DNA of 64,000 nt from Phytobacter massiliensis JC163 (GTDB lineage: Bacteria > Pseudomonadota > Gammaproteobacteria > Enterobacterales > Enterobacteriaceae). This document shows, in pieces, positions 28,804-37,567 of the stretch. Every line of letters starts with the position of its first letter. The first letter of the stretch is position 1. Where the stretch lies: the NCBI RefSeq assembly GCF_000321045.1, contig NZ_HE578945.1, positions 628,179-692,178 on the forward strand, written 5' to 3'. Under the pieces are notes generated by a model. That model was not told the origin of the DNA. It saw nothing but the letters and a program-made list of their open reading frames with translations, and did not search any database. The translations under genes and the position numbers were made by a program.

Positions 28804-28825
28804 AGCCTGTCCAACATGGGCAGGC
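28804..28825. terminator. inverted repeat downstream of the oxidoreductase
   Basis: Stem AGCCTGTCC / GGGCAGGC(C) with a short loop; on the minus strand it is followed by TTTTTG. It lies 80 bases after the oxidoreductase stop. A terminator-like structure, but the T-run is on the opposite strand. Confidence 0.45.
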
Positions 28826-28980
28826 CTGAAGCGTTTAAGCTTGCAAAAATACGACAAGGTGTGTGATGTCAGGCTATATCTGGCCATTATAGCCTGCGTA
28901 CGCATTGGTTACAGTCAGCCAGAACGCCTTCTGTAGAGGAACATCACTACCCAATAGTATCATTTTTTTATGGGTGTGTT

Positions 28981-28997
28981 ATGTTATTTTATAACAT
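28981..28997 (+). promoter_or_regulatory. Zur-like operator 4, classical gamma-proteobacterial spacing
   Basis: ATGTTATTTTATAACAT: half-sites ATGTTA and TAACAT are separated by five bases, as in the E. coli Zur consensus ATGTTATANTATAACAT, unlike the other four operators where the half-sites touch. It lies 92 bases before the start of the small Cys-rich secreted protein. Confidence 0.72.
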
Positions 28998-29088
28998 CCA
29001 GACTCATATTCCGCATACCGAAAGATAACTGGTTGTTATGCGTTTTCTCACACTGTAGTTTCAGAGGAAGATTTAACAAGAGGTTAAC

Positions 29089-29343
29089 ATGAAAATCAGT
29101 AAGATAGTTGCATTCTCCCTGACAATGGCTTCGACTCCGGCTCTGGCATTTCAGGCGAAAGATACGACTGGTTTAGATCTTTCAGGAAAGCAGTTGCGCA
29201 CAACAGAAGACAACATCATTAGTAACTTTTACAGCCAGCATAGTAGTCAGTTCCAGACGACGACCTTAGGAACCTGTGCTGCTGTGGCAGTAGCTGGATG
29301 CAATTGCCCTTTCTGTTCAATGTTGCGTAGTCAAAAGCTTTGA
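29089..29343 (+). CDS. small secreted Cys-rich protein, unknown
   Basis: 84 residues: signal peptide (MKISKIVAFSLTMASTPALA, cleavage after residue 20), a polar middle, and a C-terminal core TCAAVAVAGCNCPFCSML with four Cys. The ATG at 29089 follows AAGAGGTTAAC. It stands alone after operator 4. The Cys-rich end could bind zinc in the periplasm or be a modified peptide core. No family recognised. Confidence 0.65.
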   Translation: MKISKIVAFSLTMASTPALAFQAKDTTGLDLSGKQLRTTEDNIISNFYSQHSSQFQTTTLGTCAAVAVAGCNCPFCSMLRSQKL

Positions 29344-29510
29344 GAGAGTTAAATAAATATATTACTTGTATGGGCCGAAATCTGAAAAGTTTCTGATGTA
29401 ATTAGTAAGAGCAGTAAATGCTGTAAAGCGAGGTTAAAAAAATGAAAGGGAATTTGATATTCATGGATGTGATTCTCAGGATAAATTCAAAAAGATTATT
29501 AAAGCCAGAA

Positions 29511-29537
29511 AGTAGATCTGCTATCAGCAGATCTACT
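29511..29537. terminator. perfect 12-bp inverted repeat between converging genes
   Basis: AGTAGATCTGCT and its exact complement are separated by ATC. It lies between the small Cys-rich gene (+) and aztD (-), where a shared terminator is expected. T-runs are weak on both sides. Confidence 0.6.
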
Positions 29538-29566
29538 GTGAAAGGCGTTGTTAGGTTTTACAAGTA

Positions 29567-30820
29567 TTAATGAGCGTGGTCATCATCATGATGATGAGCT
29601 TCATGATCGTGATGTTCACCATGTACTTTTCCTGAACCGCCGACTGCAACAATATTAAATGGCTGCCCTTCGACACTAATTTCACTGGTCTTTTTAAAAG
29701 AAGTAGCGTCTAACACAATAATTTTACTTTTCAACGGATCGGTAACGTAAATTTTATTGTCAGCGACTGCGATTCTCGGCCGCGGATCATTCCAGTGGCC
29801 ATCCATTGAATAGGGATCAGTGACACGCACTGACTGCGAAATTTCTCCTTTCAGGACATCTATTCGATTAAGCTTTCCGTCTTCTGTAAACACATAGGCG
29901 AATTTCGCGCGTACCGGGTCTACAACGAAATGGACTCGACGGGTAGGCAACTGAATCAAACGGAAGCTATCCGATTCGGTAGGGTCGACCAGAATAATCC
30001 GGTCTGGCCCATAATTACCGATAAAATATTGCATTCCCTTACCACCGATCAAGGTGGATGTGCTTCCCTCTGGCAACGTTTTCGCGTAGGGAAGGTGCCT
30101 GATAACCGGTGCCGCATTTTTTTGCGTAATCAGCAGGAGGCCAGTCTCACATGATAGGGCAAAAGTATCACCCGAGCCGGCTGAGCCGTGAAGTCCGGGG
30201 CATAAGGCATCATCACCCACTTTTTTACCTTGCAGGTCCACCACGCGAGCGCCGACAGGTCGTTTTGAAGCATCATCAGGGTTGGGAATGGATACGACAG
30301 CATAATTATCGTAAGGAACAGCAACGCCGTGATGTGGCGCAACAACATTTACTTTAGTTATATTCTTCTGACCTTTAAGAACGGCGCTTTCACCCAGGAT
30401 TTGCGCGCTATCTTCCCCGTCAAACCACTGGGCAATTTTGCCCTGACGTTCAACAAAATGACCAGGTTTTTTACCCGTTAGTTCCAGCGGTAATAGTCTT
30501 GGAGCGTCAATATCAATGTCTGCATGATCTCCGTGATCATGGAAAGCAATGCCTGAAGCGATTGTGGATACTACGCCAGCACTACCCTGGATAGCGAAAA
30601 TTGTGGCACCACTTTCGCTGCGAGATAAATTTGCAGGGCCTTTAACATTAAATGTTGCGAGCTTATCTCCATCCAGTGCATCAATAACATTCACAACGGG
30701 TTTATCATGATCGGCGACGAACAGACGCCATGCGGTTACGTCTTCATCTGCGAAAGCAGGCATCACAGAAAGGCCCAAAAGCAGCGTTGAGATTGAAGTA
30801 GATAATAAGCGTTTCTTCAT
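29567..30820 (-). CDS. aztD: AztD-type periplasmic zinc chaperone
   Basis: 417 residues from the ATG at 30820 (GGAGAACATT in front; five codons upstream are less likely). Signal peptide ends at MPAFA. The body is a beta-propeller-like protein with several His clusters (AFHDHGDHADIDID, VVAPHHGVAVPYDN) and a C-terminal tail GEHHDHEAHHHDDDHAH. AztD passes zinc to the binding protein AztC in the AztABCD importer. It is last in the leftward azt operon, with the His tail giving high zinc-buffering capacity. Confidence 0.9.
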   Translation of the reverse strand: MKKRLLSTSISTLLLGLSVMPAFADEDVTAWRLFVADHDKPVVNVIDALDGDKLATFNVKGPANLSRSESGATIFAIQGSAGVVSTIASGIAFHDHGDHADIDIDAPRLLPLELTGKKPGHFVERQGKIAQWFDGEDSAQILGESAVLKGQKNITKVNVVAPHHGVAVPYDNYAVVSIPNPDDASKRPVGARVVDLQGKKVGDDALCPGLHGSAGSGDTFALSCETGLLLITQKNAAPVIRHLPYAKTLPEGSTSTLIGGKGMQYFIGNYGPDRIILVDPTESDSFRLIQLPTRRVHFVVDPVRAKFAYVFTEDGKLNRIDVLKGEISQSVRVTDPYSMDGHWNDPRPRIAVADNKIYVTDPLKSKIIVLDATSFKKTSEISVEGQPFNIVAVGGSGKVHGEHHDHEAHHHDDDHAH

Positions 30821-30858
30821 AATGTTCTCCATCATATATAAAACTGATCGGCGGGTAT

Positions 30859-31807
30859 TTATGGCTGGGTATTACGGCTATTGCTTGCCGCTGTCGCAAT
30901 CGCCGTTACGTTATGTTCCATCATTTCCAGGTAGGTAGAAGCCGGTCCTCCTGGCTCTGACAAGGCATCTGTATAAAGCACGCCAGCCACGTTAAGGCCA
31001 GCTTCTCTGGCAATTTGTTCAACCAGACGTGGATTGGAAATATTTTCAGAAAAAACCGCGGATGCGTTATTTTCTTTAATTTTCTTAAGGATGCCGGCAA
31101 CGTCAGCGGCAGAGGCCTCTGATTCGGTGGATATACCCTGAGGGGAAAGGAAATGTATACCATATGCCTGTTCAAAATATTTGAATGCATTATGGCCTAC
31201 GACGACAGTACGCTTTTCCTGTGGGATCGTAGCGACAGTCTTAATAATTTTATTTTCCAGAGCCGCAAGTTTTTCATCATAAATACGGGCATTAGCCTGA
31301 TAAAAATCACAATTACTTTTATCTTGTGCACAAAAGGCTCCTGCAATATTTTTCACATATATTCTGGCATTCCCTACTGATTGCCAGGCATGTGGATCAA
31401 ACGGTGCAGCATGAAAGACCGCTTTACCGTCATAAAAGTGATAGTGTCCGCCGGCCGGGTCCTGGAGAATATTTGCTCCTTTTGTTGTTTCAATTACCGG
31501 TGCGGAAGTTTCACTTGCCTCGATCAACCGTGAAATAAAGCCTTCAAGTTGTAAACCATTTACAAGTATGACATCCGCTTTAGACATAGCGATCGCGTCA
31601 GCAGGAGAGGGCTCATAAACATGGGCATCGCCATTAGGGCCGACAATAGTACGCAGTTCGATGCGATCCTGACCGATGTTTTTTGCCATATCGCCAATAA
31701 CAGAAAAGCTTGCTATGACATTAATTTTCGCTTTCGCCGGGAAAGTAAAAATAAAAAAGCATAGATGTCGTCAGGATGCATAAAGATATAAAACCGGGTT
31801 TTCTCAT
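30859..31807 (-). CDS. aztC: AztC/ZnuA-type zinc-binding protein, signal peptide frameshifted
   Basis: The mature region (276 residues from an internal Met at 31689) is a ZnuA/AztC cluster A-I binding protein with metal ligands in GDAHVYEPSP, FDPHAW, VGHNAFKYF and the late Glu/Asp region. The true start is probably ATG 31807 (MRKPGFISLCILTTSMLF..., GAGGAAATTATTTA upstream). The mature frame FPAKAKINVIASFSVIGDMAKN is out of phase with it: two T bases seem missing from the T runs at 31747-31758. Corrected length 316 residues. If the shift is real, the protein would not be exported. Confidence 0.85.
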
Positions 31808-32695
31808 TAAATAATTTCCTCGATTTGTAGTGAAAAGATTAACGAAGTTTTTTAAGCGGATGTTTTTCACCATCATGGCCGCAGCAGAGACAAGATACAT
31901 AATTCCCACAGATAATATGATTGACGGTCCTGAAGGGAGTGAAAAATGAAATGAAAATAACAAACCGCTTATACATGCAAGCATTCCTGTCAGGACAGAG
32001 GCTACGCACATTGTTGCTACACGTCTCGTCCAGAAACGAGCCGTCACAGCTGGCAAGACCATTACCCCGACAGAGAGTAAAGTGCCGAGCGCCTGAAAAC
32101 CAGCGACAAGATTCAGTACCACTAGGGCCAGGAAAATAAAATGGACTGGCGATCCCAATCGTGAAACTGAGCGAAGAAATAAAGGGTCAAGGCACTCAGC
32201 AATAAGTGCGCGCCAGAATATAGAAACCAGCAGAAGTGTGAGCAGCGCGACAGAGAAAATTAACAACAGCGCTTCGTGATTGAGTGCAAGCACAGTTCCA
32301 AACAGGACATGCATAAGATCCACGCTTGAGCCTCGAAGCGATACAATGAGCACGCCGACGGCGAGTGAGATTAAATAAAAAGCCGCCATTGAAGCGTCTT
32401 CTTTTTGCACTGTTAAGCGGGAAACCGCCCCTGCAAAAATAGCGACTATCAGCCCTGCGACAAGCCCACCAATAGTCATCGGTAATATATCTAATCCGTA
32501 GAGTAAGAAGCCAAATGCAGCACCGGGCAAGATAGCATGTGACATGGCATCACCAACCAGACTCATACGGCGTAATGTTAAAAAAACGCCAACTGGGCAA
32601 GCGCTTAAACAAAGCAGAAATGAACCATAAAGCGCCCGGCGCATAAAACCGAAGCCGACAAAAGGTGCTAGAACCCATTCATGAAGCCAGCTCAT
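31721..32695 (-). CDS. aztB: AztB/ZnuB-type zinc importer permease
   Basis: 324 residues as read, ABC-3 family with about eight membrane helices (RRMSLVGDAMSHAILPGAAFGFLL near the start, GTLLSVGVMVLPAVTARFW later). The last ~40 residues run into the signal peptide of aztC and are probably an artefact: one more A in the A5 run at 31863-31867 would give an end ...MVKKHPLKKLR and a stop at 31839, a normal 285-residue permease. It overlaps aztA by 4 bases and moves zinc across the inner membrane. Confidence 0.9.
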   Translation of the reverse strand: MSWLHEWVLAPFVGFGFMRRALYGSFLLCLSACPVGVFLTLRRMSLVGDAMSHAILPGAAFGFLLYGLDILPMTIGGLVAGLIVAIFAGAVSRLTVQKEDASMAAFYLISLAVGVLIVSLRGSSVDLMHVLFGTVLALNHEALLLIFSVALLTLLLVSIFWRALIAECLDPLFLRSVSRLGSPVHFIFLALVVLNLVAGFQALGTLLSVGVMVLPAVTARFWTRRVATMCVASVLTGMLACISGLLFSFHFSLPSGPSIILSVGIMYLVSAAAMMVKNIRLKNFVNLFTTNRGNYLMRKPGFISLCILTTSMLFYFYFPGESEN

Positions 32696-33438
32696 GAATG
32701 TGTAGCCTCATGTTGCCCAGGTAAAGCACCTGCTGTGCCCATATTCTGTGTCGGTAGAAGTGAGGTATGGCGCAGAACTTGTTCTGTTTCGTCCCATGCC
32801 ACTAATTCACCGTTTAACAAAATGGCCTGTGGAAAATGATTTCTAACCAGACCGATATCATGCATGACAGCTAAGACAGTACGTTTCTGAGCATGCCAGC
32901 GGTTTATCAGCACAAGCAAGTCATCAATAGTAGTGGCGTCAATGGCATTAAAAGGCTCATCAAGCAAGATGATGTTTGCCTGTTGAAGAATGACCCGTGC
33001 GAAGAGCGCGCGTTGAAGCTGCCCGCCGGATAATGCACTAAGCTGTCTTTTTTCAAACCCTGCTAATCCTACTGACTCCAGTGCATCAGTAAGCCGTTTA
33101 CGATCCTCAATTCTGTGATGACGGAATAACCCTCTTTTAGGCCATAAACCCAGGGCAACTAAATCTGAAACAGTTGCTGGGAAAGTGCGATCCAATTCCG
33201 ATATTTGTGGCAGATAGGCAATGCGCGCCTTTGGTTCTACGGTACAGGAGCCACTTAACGGAGCCAGAATCCCTGCGATACCTTTAAGCAGTGTTGACTT
33301 ACCAGAACCGTTAGGGCCAATAATGGCTGTAAGGGAGCCTTTTTGTAACGTCCCGGTAATATTTTGTATCGCAGGTAAACCCTCATAACCCAGCGCCAGA
33401 TTTGCAAAACGCAAAGAGTAGTCGTGCATGACATCCAT
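32692..33438 (-). CDS. aztA: AztA/ZnuC-type zinc importer ATPase
   Basis: 248 residues. Walker A GPNGSGKST, signature LSGGQLQR, Walker B IILLDEPFNAID, switch His MHDIG. First gene of the leftward operon aztA-aztB-aztC-aztD, 21 bases after operator 5. Three ATGs lie within the first four codons, so the precise start is uncertain by a few residues. Confidence 0.9.
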   Translation of the reverse strand: MDVMHDYSLRFANLALGYEGLPAIQNITGTLQKGSLTAIIGPNGSGKSTLLKGIAGILAPLSGSCTVEPKARIAYLPQISELDRTFPATVSDLVALGLWPKRGLFRHHRIEDRKRLTDALESVGLAGFEKRQLSALSGGQLQRALFARVILQQANIILLDEPFNAIDATTIDDLLVLINRWHAQKRTVLAVMHDIGLVRNHFPQAILLNGELVAWDETEQVLRHTSLLPTQNMGTAGALPGQHEATHS

Positions 33439-33459
33439 TCCACATAATTAGTTACTTTT

Positions 33460-33490
33460 TGGAACGTTATAACATAACAATTGCAATGTA
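33460..33490 (-). promoter_or_regulatory. Zur-like operator 5 and azt promoter
   Basis: On the minus strand, TGTTATGTTATAACGTTCCA (33479-33460) overlaps a -10 TATAAC; a TTTACA -35 lies 15 bases upstream. The layout TTTACATT(A)GCAA..TGTTATGTTATAAC repeats that of operator 1, so both promoters share ancestry. It drives aztABCD. Confidence 0.8.
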
Positions 33491-33673
33491 AACGTTTAAT
33501 CGATTTTTTGATATGGAACGTGCATGTACGAAGCTAGGCTTAAGGTAGCGCTAAAATTGATAATCGTTTCAGCGAGTAAGAGAAAACATAAAAGGCTAAG
33601 GTTAATTCCTTCAGATAACAGCGAGATTAAATATTTGATACCTGGGGAATGTTGGGAGGATCAAGCTGTTGCC

Positions 33674-33700
33674 ATAAAAAATGGTGCCCAAAAGGGCACC
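33674..33700 (-). terminator. rho-independent terminator of phoX
   Basis: GGTGCCC-TTTT-GGGCACC followed by a run of six T on the minus strand, 8 bases after the PhoX stop codon. Confidence 0.85.
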
Positions 33701-33707
33701 AGATGTA

Positions 33708-35681
33708 TCAGGTACCGATTATCCCGCCATTCGATTTAGTGATAACGACTGTTGAAGAACGTGGTCGTCCGTCTGATCTTGAATCTGGCCAGTTGGAGAT
33801 AGCCCGAGGGTTGCTCGGATCGGTAATGTCGTCGCCGCCTTCGCCGGGATGCTGGATATTAATAAACAGCGTACGGTTGTCCGGCGTAAAGGCGATACCG
33901 GTAATTTCACACCCGCGTGGCCCTGTCAAAAAGCGTCGATACTCATTGGTGCCGGGCAGGGTCGCCACCATCTGGTTATTTCCCATCCCTTCATACGCTT
34001 TTTTATTAATCGTACTGGAGGAGACATCGGTCTGGATCCACAGCACGCCGCGGTGATCGAAGGAGAGCCCATCAGGGCTACCGAATTCTGCCCCCTGCAT
34101 GGAGCCTTTCGCTTTAGGATCGTCACTGTCAGTACGCCCGGCGAGCACCAGAATATCCCACGTAAATTTCGCTGAGGCGGGGTCTGCGCTCTCTTCGCGC
34201 CAGTGCATGATGTGGCCGAACTGGTTGTTGGCGCGCGGGTTGGCTGCGTCTACCGTGGCCTTGCCCTCTTTACCGCGATCGGAATTGTTGGTGAGCGTGC
34301 AATACACGCTGCCTTTCGCATGGGTATCAACGGCTATCCATTCCGGGCGGTCCATTTTTGTTGCGCCCACCGTATCGGCAGCAAGGCGCGTTTTGATCAG
34401 AAGATCGCCCTGATTGTCGAAACCACTGCTTTGATCAAGGCCATTTTCACCGAAGATTAGCGGCAGCCAGTCGCCGGAACCGTCGTCATTGAATCTGGCG
34501 ACATAGAGCGTGCCTGACTCCAGCAACTGCATATTTGCCTTGCGATCGCCAGGGTCATATTTGTTCTCGGAGATGAATTTATAGATGTATTCAAATTTTT
34601 GATCGTCACCCATATAGACCACAACGCGATTATCCTCCGCCAGCGTCACGGCAGCACCTTCATGCTTAAAGCGACCTAATGCGGTATGTTTGCGCGGCGT
34701 GGAAGTCGGATCGTAGGGGTCAATCTCCACCACCCAGCCAAAGCGGTTCGGCTCGTTGGGCGTTTTATCGACGCTGAAACGTTCGTCAACCTCGTTCCAA
34801 CGGTAGGATTTATCGCTATCGCTAATGCCGTAGCGCTTCTCCAGCACGTTAAGCGGCGCTTTTTTAACAAAAATATCCGACCAGTTCTCTTCACAGGTCA
34901 GGTACGTTCCCCACGGGGTTTGACCATTGGCGCAGTTTTGCATGGTGCCCAGTACCACTTCGCCTTGCGGATCGGAGGCGGTTTTCATCAACACCTGATG
35001 ACGCGCCGGACCGCTCAGTTGCATGGGTGTATTAACGGTTATGCGACGAGCAAAGCTGGAGGGACGGACCACCTGCCAGCTCACGTTATTTTTTTTCACC
35101 TCGATAACTGATATACCCATCGCATTCTGGCCCTTACGGGCCTTATCAAGATCCCAGTTGGCGGTACCGTCTTTAAACAGCATGCCGTTATCAATGTACT
35201 CATGGTTGAGCGCCAGCAGACCGTGTGCCGGGTTCTCTTTGCCCTGCGGCAGGCTAAACCAGGCCATGCCGTCATGGTGCATACCGGCCTGCGCCGCCTG
35301 TTCGTCGGTGGTGTTGCTGGCGTCGAATTTAAATTCGGGCAGATTGCCCTTTATGCCCACAGCATCGCCCCATCGATAAAACGGACGGGCTATATAGCCT
35401 TCCGGCACGGTGACAGTGTCTGCGGTCGAAACGGGAATGCTGGTGAAACCCAGCGACACCGCTTTAGATAATGCTGAGGGATTTGTCTCCGCCGCGAAGG
35501 CGTTTTCTGGCTTGACTAGATAGGGAAAGGAGACGGCAGCGCCCGCCACCATTCCCATTTGCAGAAAGCGGCGACGGGACATAAAAGCGCTGACTACCTC
35601 AGAAAAAACGGGGTTCACGCTATGGTTACTGATTTCATCGCTGTGTTCCTTTTTAAACACCGATTTAAGGGGTCTGCTCAT
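33708..35681 (-). CDS. PhoX-family alkaline phosphatase (DUF839), Tat-exported
   Basis: 657 residues. The N-terminal twin-arginine motif SRRRFL (residues 35-40) plus hydrophobic stretch predicts folded export by Tat. The body is the PhoX beta propeller, with segments such as HDGMAWF, LALNHEY, TCEENW, KHEGAAV and GSPDGLSFD where Ca/Fe ligands lie. PhoX enzymes release phosphate from organic esters with Fe and Ca instead of the Zn/Mg of PhoA. I see no Zur-like operator in front and only a doubtful Pho box, so the link with the zinc island is by position. GC is higher than in the island. Confidence 0.88.
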   Translation of the reverse strand: MSRPLKSVFKKEHSDEISNHSVNPVFSEVVSAFMSRRRFLQMGMVAGAAVSFPYLVKPENAFAAETNPSALSKAVSLGFTSIPVSTADTVTVPEGYIARPFYRWGDAVGIKGNLPEFKFDASNTTDEQAAQAGMHHDGMAWFSLPQGKENPAHGLLALNHEYIDNGMLFKDGTANWDLDKARKGQNAMGISVIEVKKNNVSWQVVRPSSFARRITVNTPMQLSGPARHQVLMKTASDPQGEVVLGTMQNCANGQTPWGTYLTCEENWSDIFVKKAPLNVLEKRYGISDSDKSYRWNEVDERFSVDKTPNEPNRFGWVVEIDPYDPTSTPRKHTALGRFKHEGAAVTLAEDNRVVVYMGDDQKFEYIYKFISENKYDPGDRKANMQLLESGTLYVARFNDDGSGDWLPLIFGENGLDQSSGFDNQGDLLIKTRLAADTVGATKMDRPEWIAVDTHAKGSVYCTLTNNSDRGKEGKATVDAANPRANNQFGHIMHWREESADPASAKFTWDILVLAGRTDSDDPKAKGSMQGAEFGSPDGLSFDHRGVLWIQTDVSSSTINKKAYEGMGNNQMVATLPGTNEYRRFLTGPRGCEITGIAFTPDNRTLFINIQHPGEGGDDITDPSNPRAISNWPDSRSDGRPRSSTVVITKSNGGIIGT

Positions 35682-35865
35682 ATCTTTTTCCTGTAATTTC
35701 CATAGATTTGCGTGGCAATACAGGACAGTTTAAAAAATATTTGTTACAAATTTATAACGTCAGAAACAGCGGAGGTTCAGGAGAAAAAGTTCACTGGCAT
35801 TTTTGTATTACTGATAAATAAAGCCGTCCCCACATAAGTGGATATGGCTTCATTATATTAACCAT

Positions 35866-36080
35866 TCAACGGTTCTCCTGAACCATCATATAAGGCGACA
35901 CATATGCTTTTCTGCATATATCCAGATAGTCCGACCACCTCTGCATCATCGCCTTGCGGGCATCAAGATGCTCTGCCTTATGAATGTATGCTTGACGCAC
36001 ATTGTTACGTTCCTGGAGACTCATTTGGCATTCTACCACATCCTGCGTCCATAAGCCGGATTCCATCAGAGTACTGGTCT
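35866..36080 (-). pseudogene. C-terminal remnant of a P4-type integrase
   Basis: About 70 codons from LMESGLW to the stop are closely similar to the last residues of the intact integrase at 43042-44292 (shared LMESGLW, AYIHKAEHL.ARKAMMQ.WSDYLDICR.AYV). The conserved His of SHQERN is Leu here (SLQERN). The match ends near 36080 where an AraC gene fragment on the other strand begins. It is the relic of an older integrase. Confidence 0.88.
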
Positions 36081-36084
36081 GTCA

Positions 36085-36754
36085 GGGGGCACAAACGAGG
36101 TTACCTGGCCGACAGGGTTTACCACTACGACCCATTGCACTACCTGATGCTGTCAGTACCTCTGCCATTTTCAAGCGAGACAGATGCCAGTCCGGCAGAG
36201 CCTTTGCTTGCTGTGTCCATTGGTTTGGATATGACAGCTGTGGCAGACCTGGTTATGGCCGTCGATCACCATGCTAGAACTGCATCAGATTCACCCGTTG
36301 GCATTGTCTCCACACCACTTGACGAGACGCTGGCAGATACGACAGCTCGTTTTTTGAAGGTATTATTTTCACCACTTGAAGCCCGGGTTCTGGGGCCGGG
36401 AATTATGCGAAAGCTGATTTTTCGTGTTCTGCTGGGTGAACAGGGCGGAGCCATACGTGCTGCGCTGGCCTGAGCGTTCCGGCTTTTCATGCGCATTTCA
36501 AAGCCGTGGCGGCGACTTCTCCCATCCAGTACATCAAGTCAGTGCGTCTTCATCAGGCGCGACTGATGATGATACGGGACAACGTTACTGCAGCAGGGGC
36601 AGCAGCGCGGGTCGGCTACGAAAGTGCGTCGCAGTTCAATCGGGAGTTCAAAAGACTGTTTGGTCGTAGCCCCGGAGAGGAGACGCGCAAAATGCGCACA
36701 GCATTCGCACTGATGGAACCTGCGCAACTCGAAGCAGCGACGTCGACACACTAA
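36085..36754 (+). pseudogene. AraC-family regulator, truncated and internally deleted
   Basis: The first part (to 36473) reads as an AraC_N cupin-like domain (VYHYDPLHYLMLSVPLPFSSETDASPAEPLLAVSIGLD ... [11 protein letters not shown]) without a native start; it is fused to the integrase remnant. A second frame (about 36487-36754) gives [29 protein letters not shown]...[18 protein letters not shown], the AraC DNA-binding end. About 25 residues of the first helix-turn-helix are missing between them. Not functional. Confidence 0.85.
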
Positions 36755-37081
36755 TCTGCAACTGTCGGTATTCATGCGCAAACGTTCACTGCAAACCGGA
36801 CTGAGATGCCAGGACGCTAACAGTTCATGCTGATATGAAGGTTATCTGAATAACCTGTGGGATTTTTGTTCGTAACAAAAATGTCAGCAACACCTGCCGG
36901 CACATCAACACCGGCAGCCAGAACCAGTATGTACCTGTACCTCTGTGAACTGCGTGGAAGACGAACGTAAAAACATCGCAAAACCTGGTGCGAAAGCGTA
37001 AAGCAGTCGTGCCATTTATATGCGCAGATTACCGGGCTAACCGTCCTGCTTTCATCACCAGGTTTTCAGGCTCCGTTCGAT
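36755..37081. other. 327 bases without a gene
   Basis: No supported coding frame. It contains a short inverted repeat (CTGCCGGCAC...ACCGGCAG) and no copy of the tRNA-Asn attachment core. Confidence 0.5.
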
Positions 37082-37456
37082 TTACAAACCCAGCTTGTCT
37101 TTCATTTCTTTTTCTTCAATTGCTTTGGCGATAGCGTTTCTCATCACTTTCAGGATGATCCCGCTGAACATGGCCGTTAAACCAATGGTAAAGAATGCCG
37201 TAACCGCAAGGTCAATTAACCAGAATCCTGAATGAACAAGAACGGGCCTGTAAATTGCAACACCGGCAAAAACCACCCAGTGACTGAAACAATAAAAACA
37301 ACTGAACAGGTAGCCTGCCATGGCATTTTTTTTGACCATCCATTCACGCAACGGGCGAAACATTTCCTGCTGTGTGACGGTGATTGAAATGCAACTGGAC
37401 ATCAGTGCAATGACGAGGCAGACCCATAACTGTTCTGACACATTATCGAATGACAT
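37082..37456 (-). CDS. small membrane protein, DUF1360-like
   Basis: 124 residues from the ATG at 37456 (AGAGAG upstream; a further ATG at 37483 lies in the inverted repeat). Three to four hydrophobic segments; FSCFYCFSHWVVFAG resembles the CpyC-shW motif of DUF1360 membrane proteins. Function unknown. It is divergent from the Rrf2 regulator and shares the dyad at 37476-37508. Confidence 0.6.
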   Translation of the reverse strand: MSFDNVSEQLWVCLVIALMSSCISITVTQQEMFRPLREWMVKKNAMAGYLFSCFYCFSHWVVFAGVAIYRPVLVHSGFWLIDLAVTAFFTIGLTAMFSGIILKVMRNAIAKAIEEKEMKDKLGL

Positions 37457-37475
37457 AAAAAATACTCTCTGTATG

Positions 37476-37508
37476 GATTTCATGTAATAGTATAAGATAC
37501 ATGAAATC
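37476..37508. promoter_or_regulatory. 11-bp dyad, candidate Rrf2 operator
   Basis: Perfect arms GATTTCATGTA and TACATGAAATC are separated by 11 bases, between the divergent membrane-protein and Rrf2 genes. Related CATG-containing dyads (CATGTAACTTT ... AAAGTTACATG, 42540-42598) lie in front of the efflux operon, so the regulator may bind both. Confidence 0.55.
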
Positions 37509-37567
37509 GCGCCACTTATGCAACAACGAAAGTTTCATAAGCAACTTCGCAGCAAACAGGATAAAAA

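Noticed and set aside
33524..33739. 71-codon plus-strand frame between azt and phoX
   Set aside because: No ribosome site, runs through the phoX terminator and into its 3' end.
35690..35770. Possible Pho box or Zur box upstream of phoX
   Set aside because: CTGACGTTATAAATTTGTAAC on the minus strand does not keep the 7-mer spacing of a Pho box, and no TGTTAT/ATAACA palindrome is present.
36755..37081. A second attachment core between the two island parts
   Set aside because: No copy of TTGGCTCCTCTGACTGG or its complement was seen there, so stacking is inferred only from the integrase relic.
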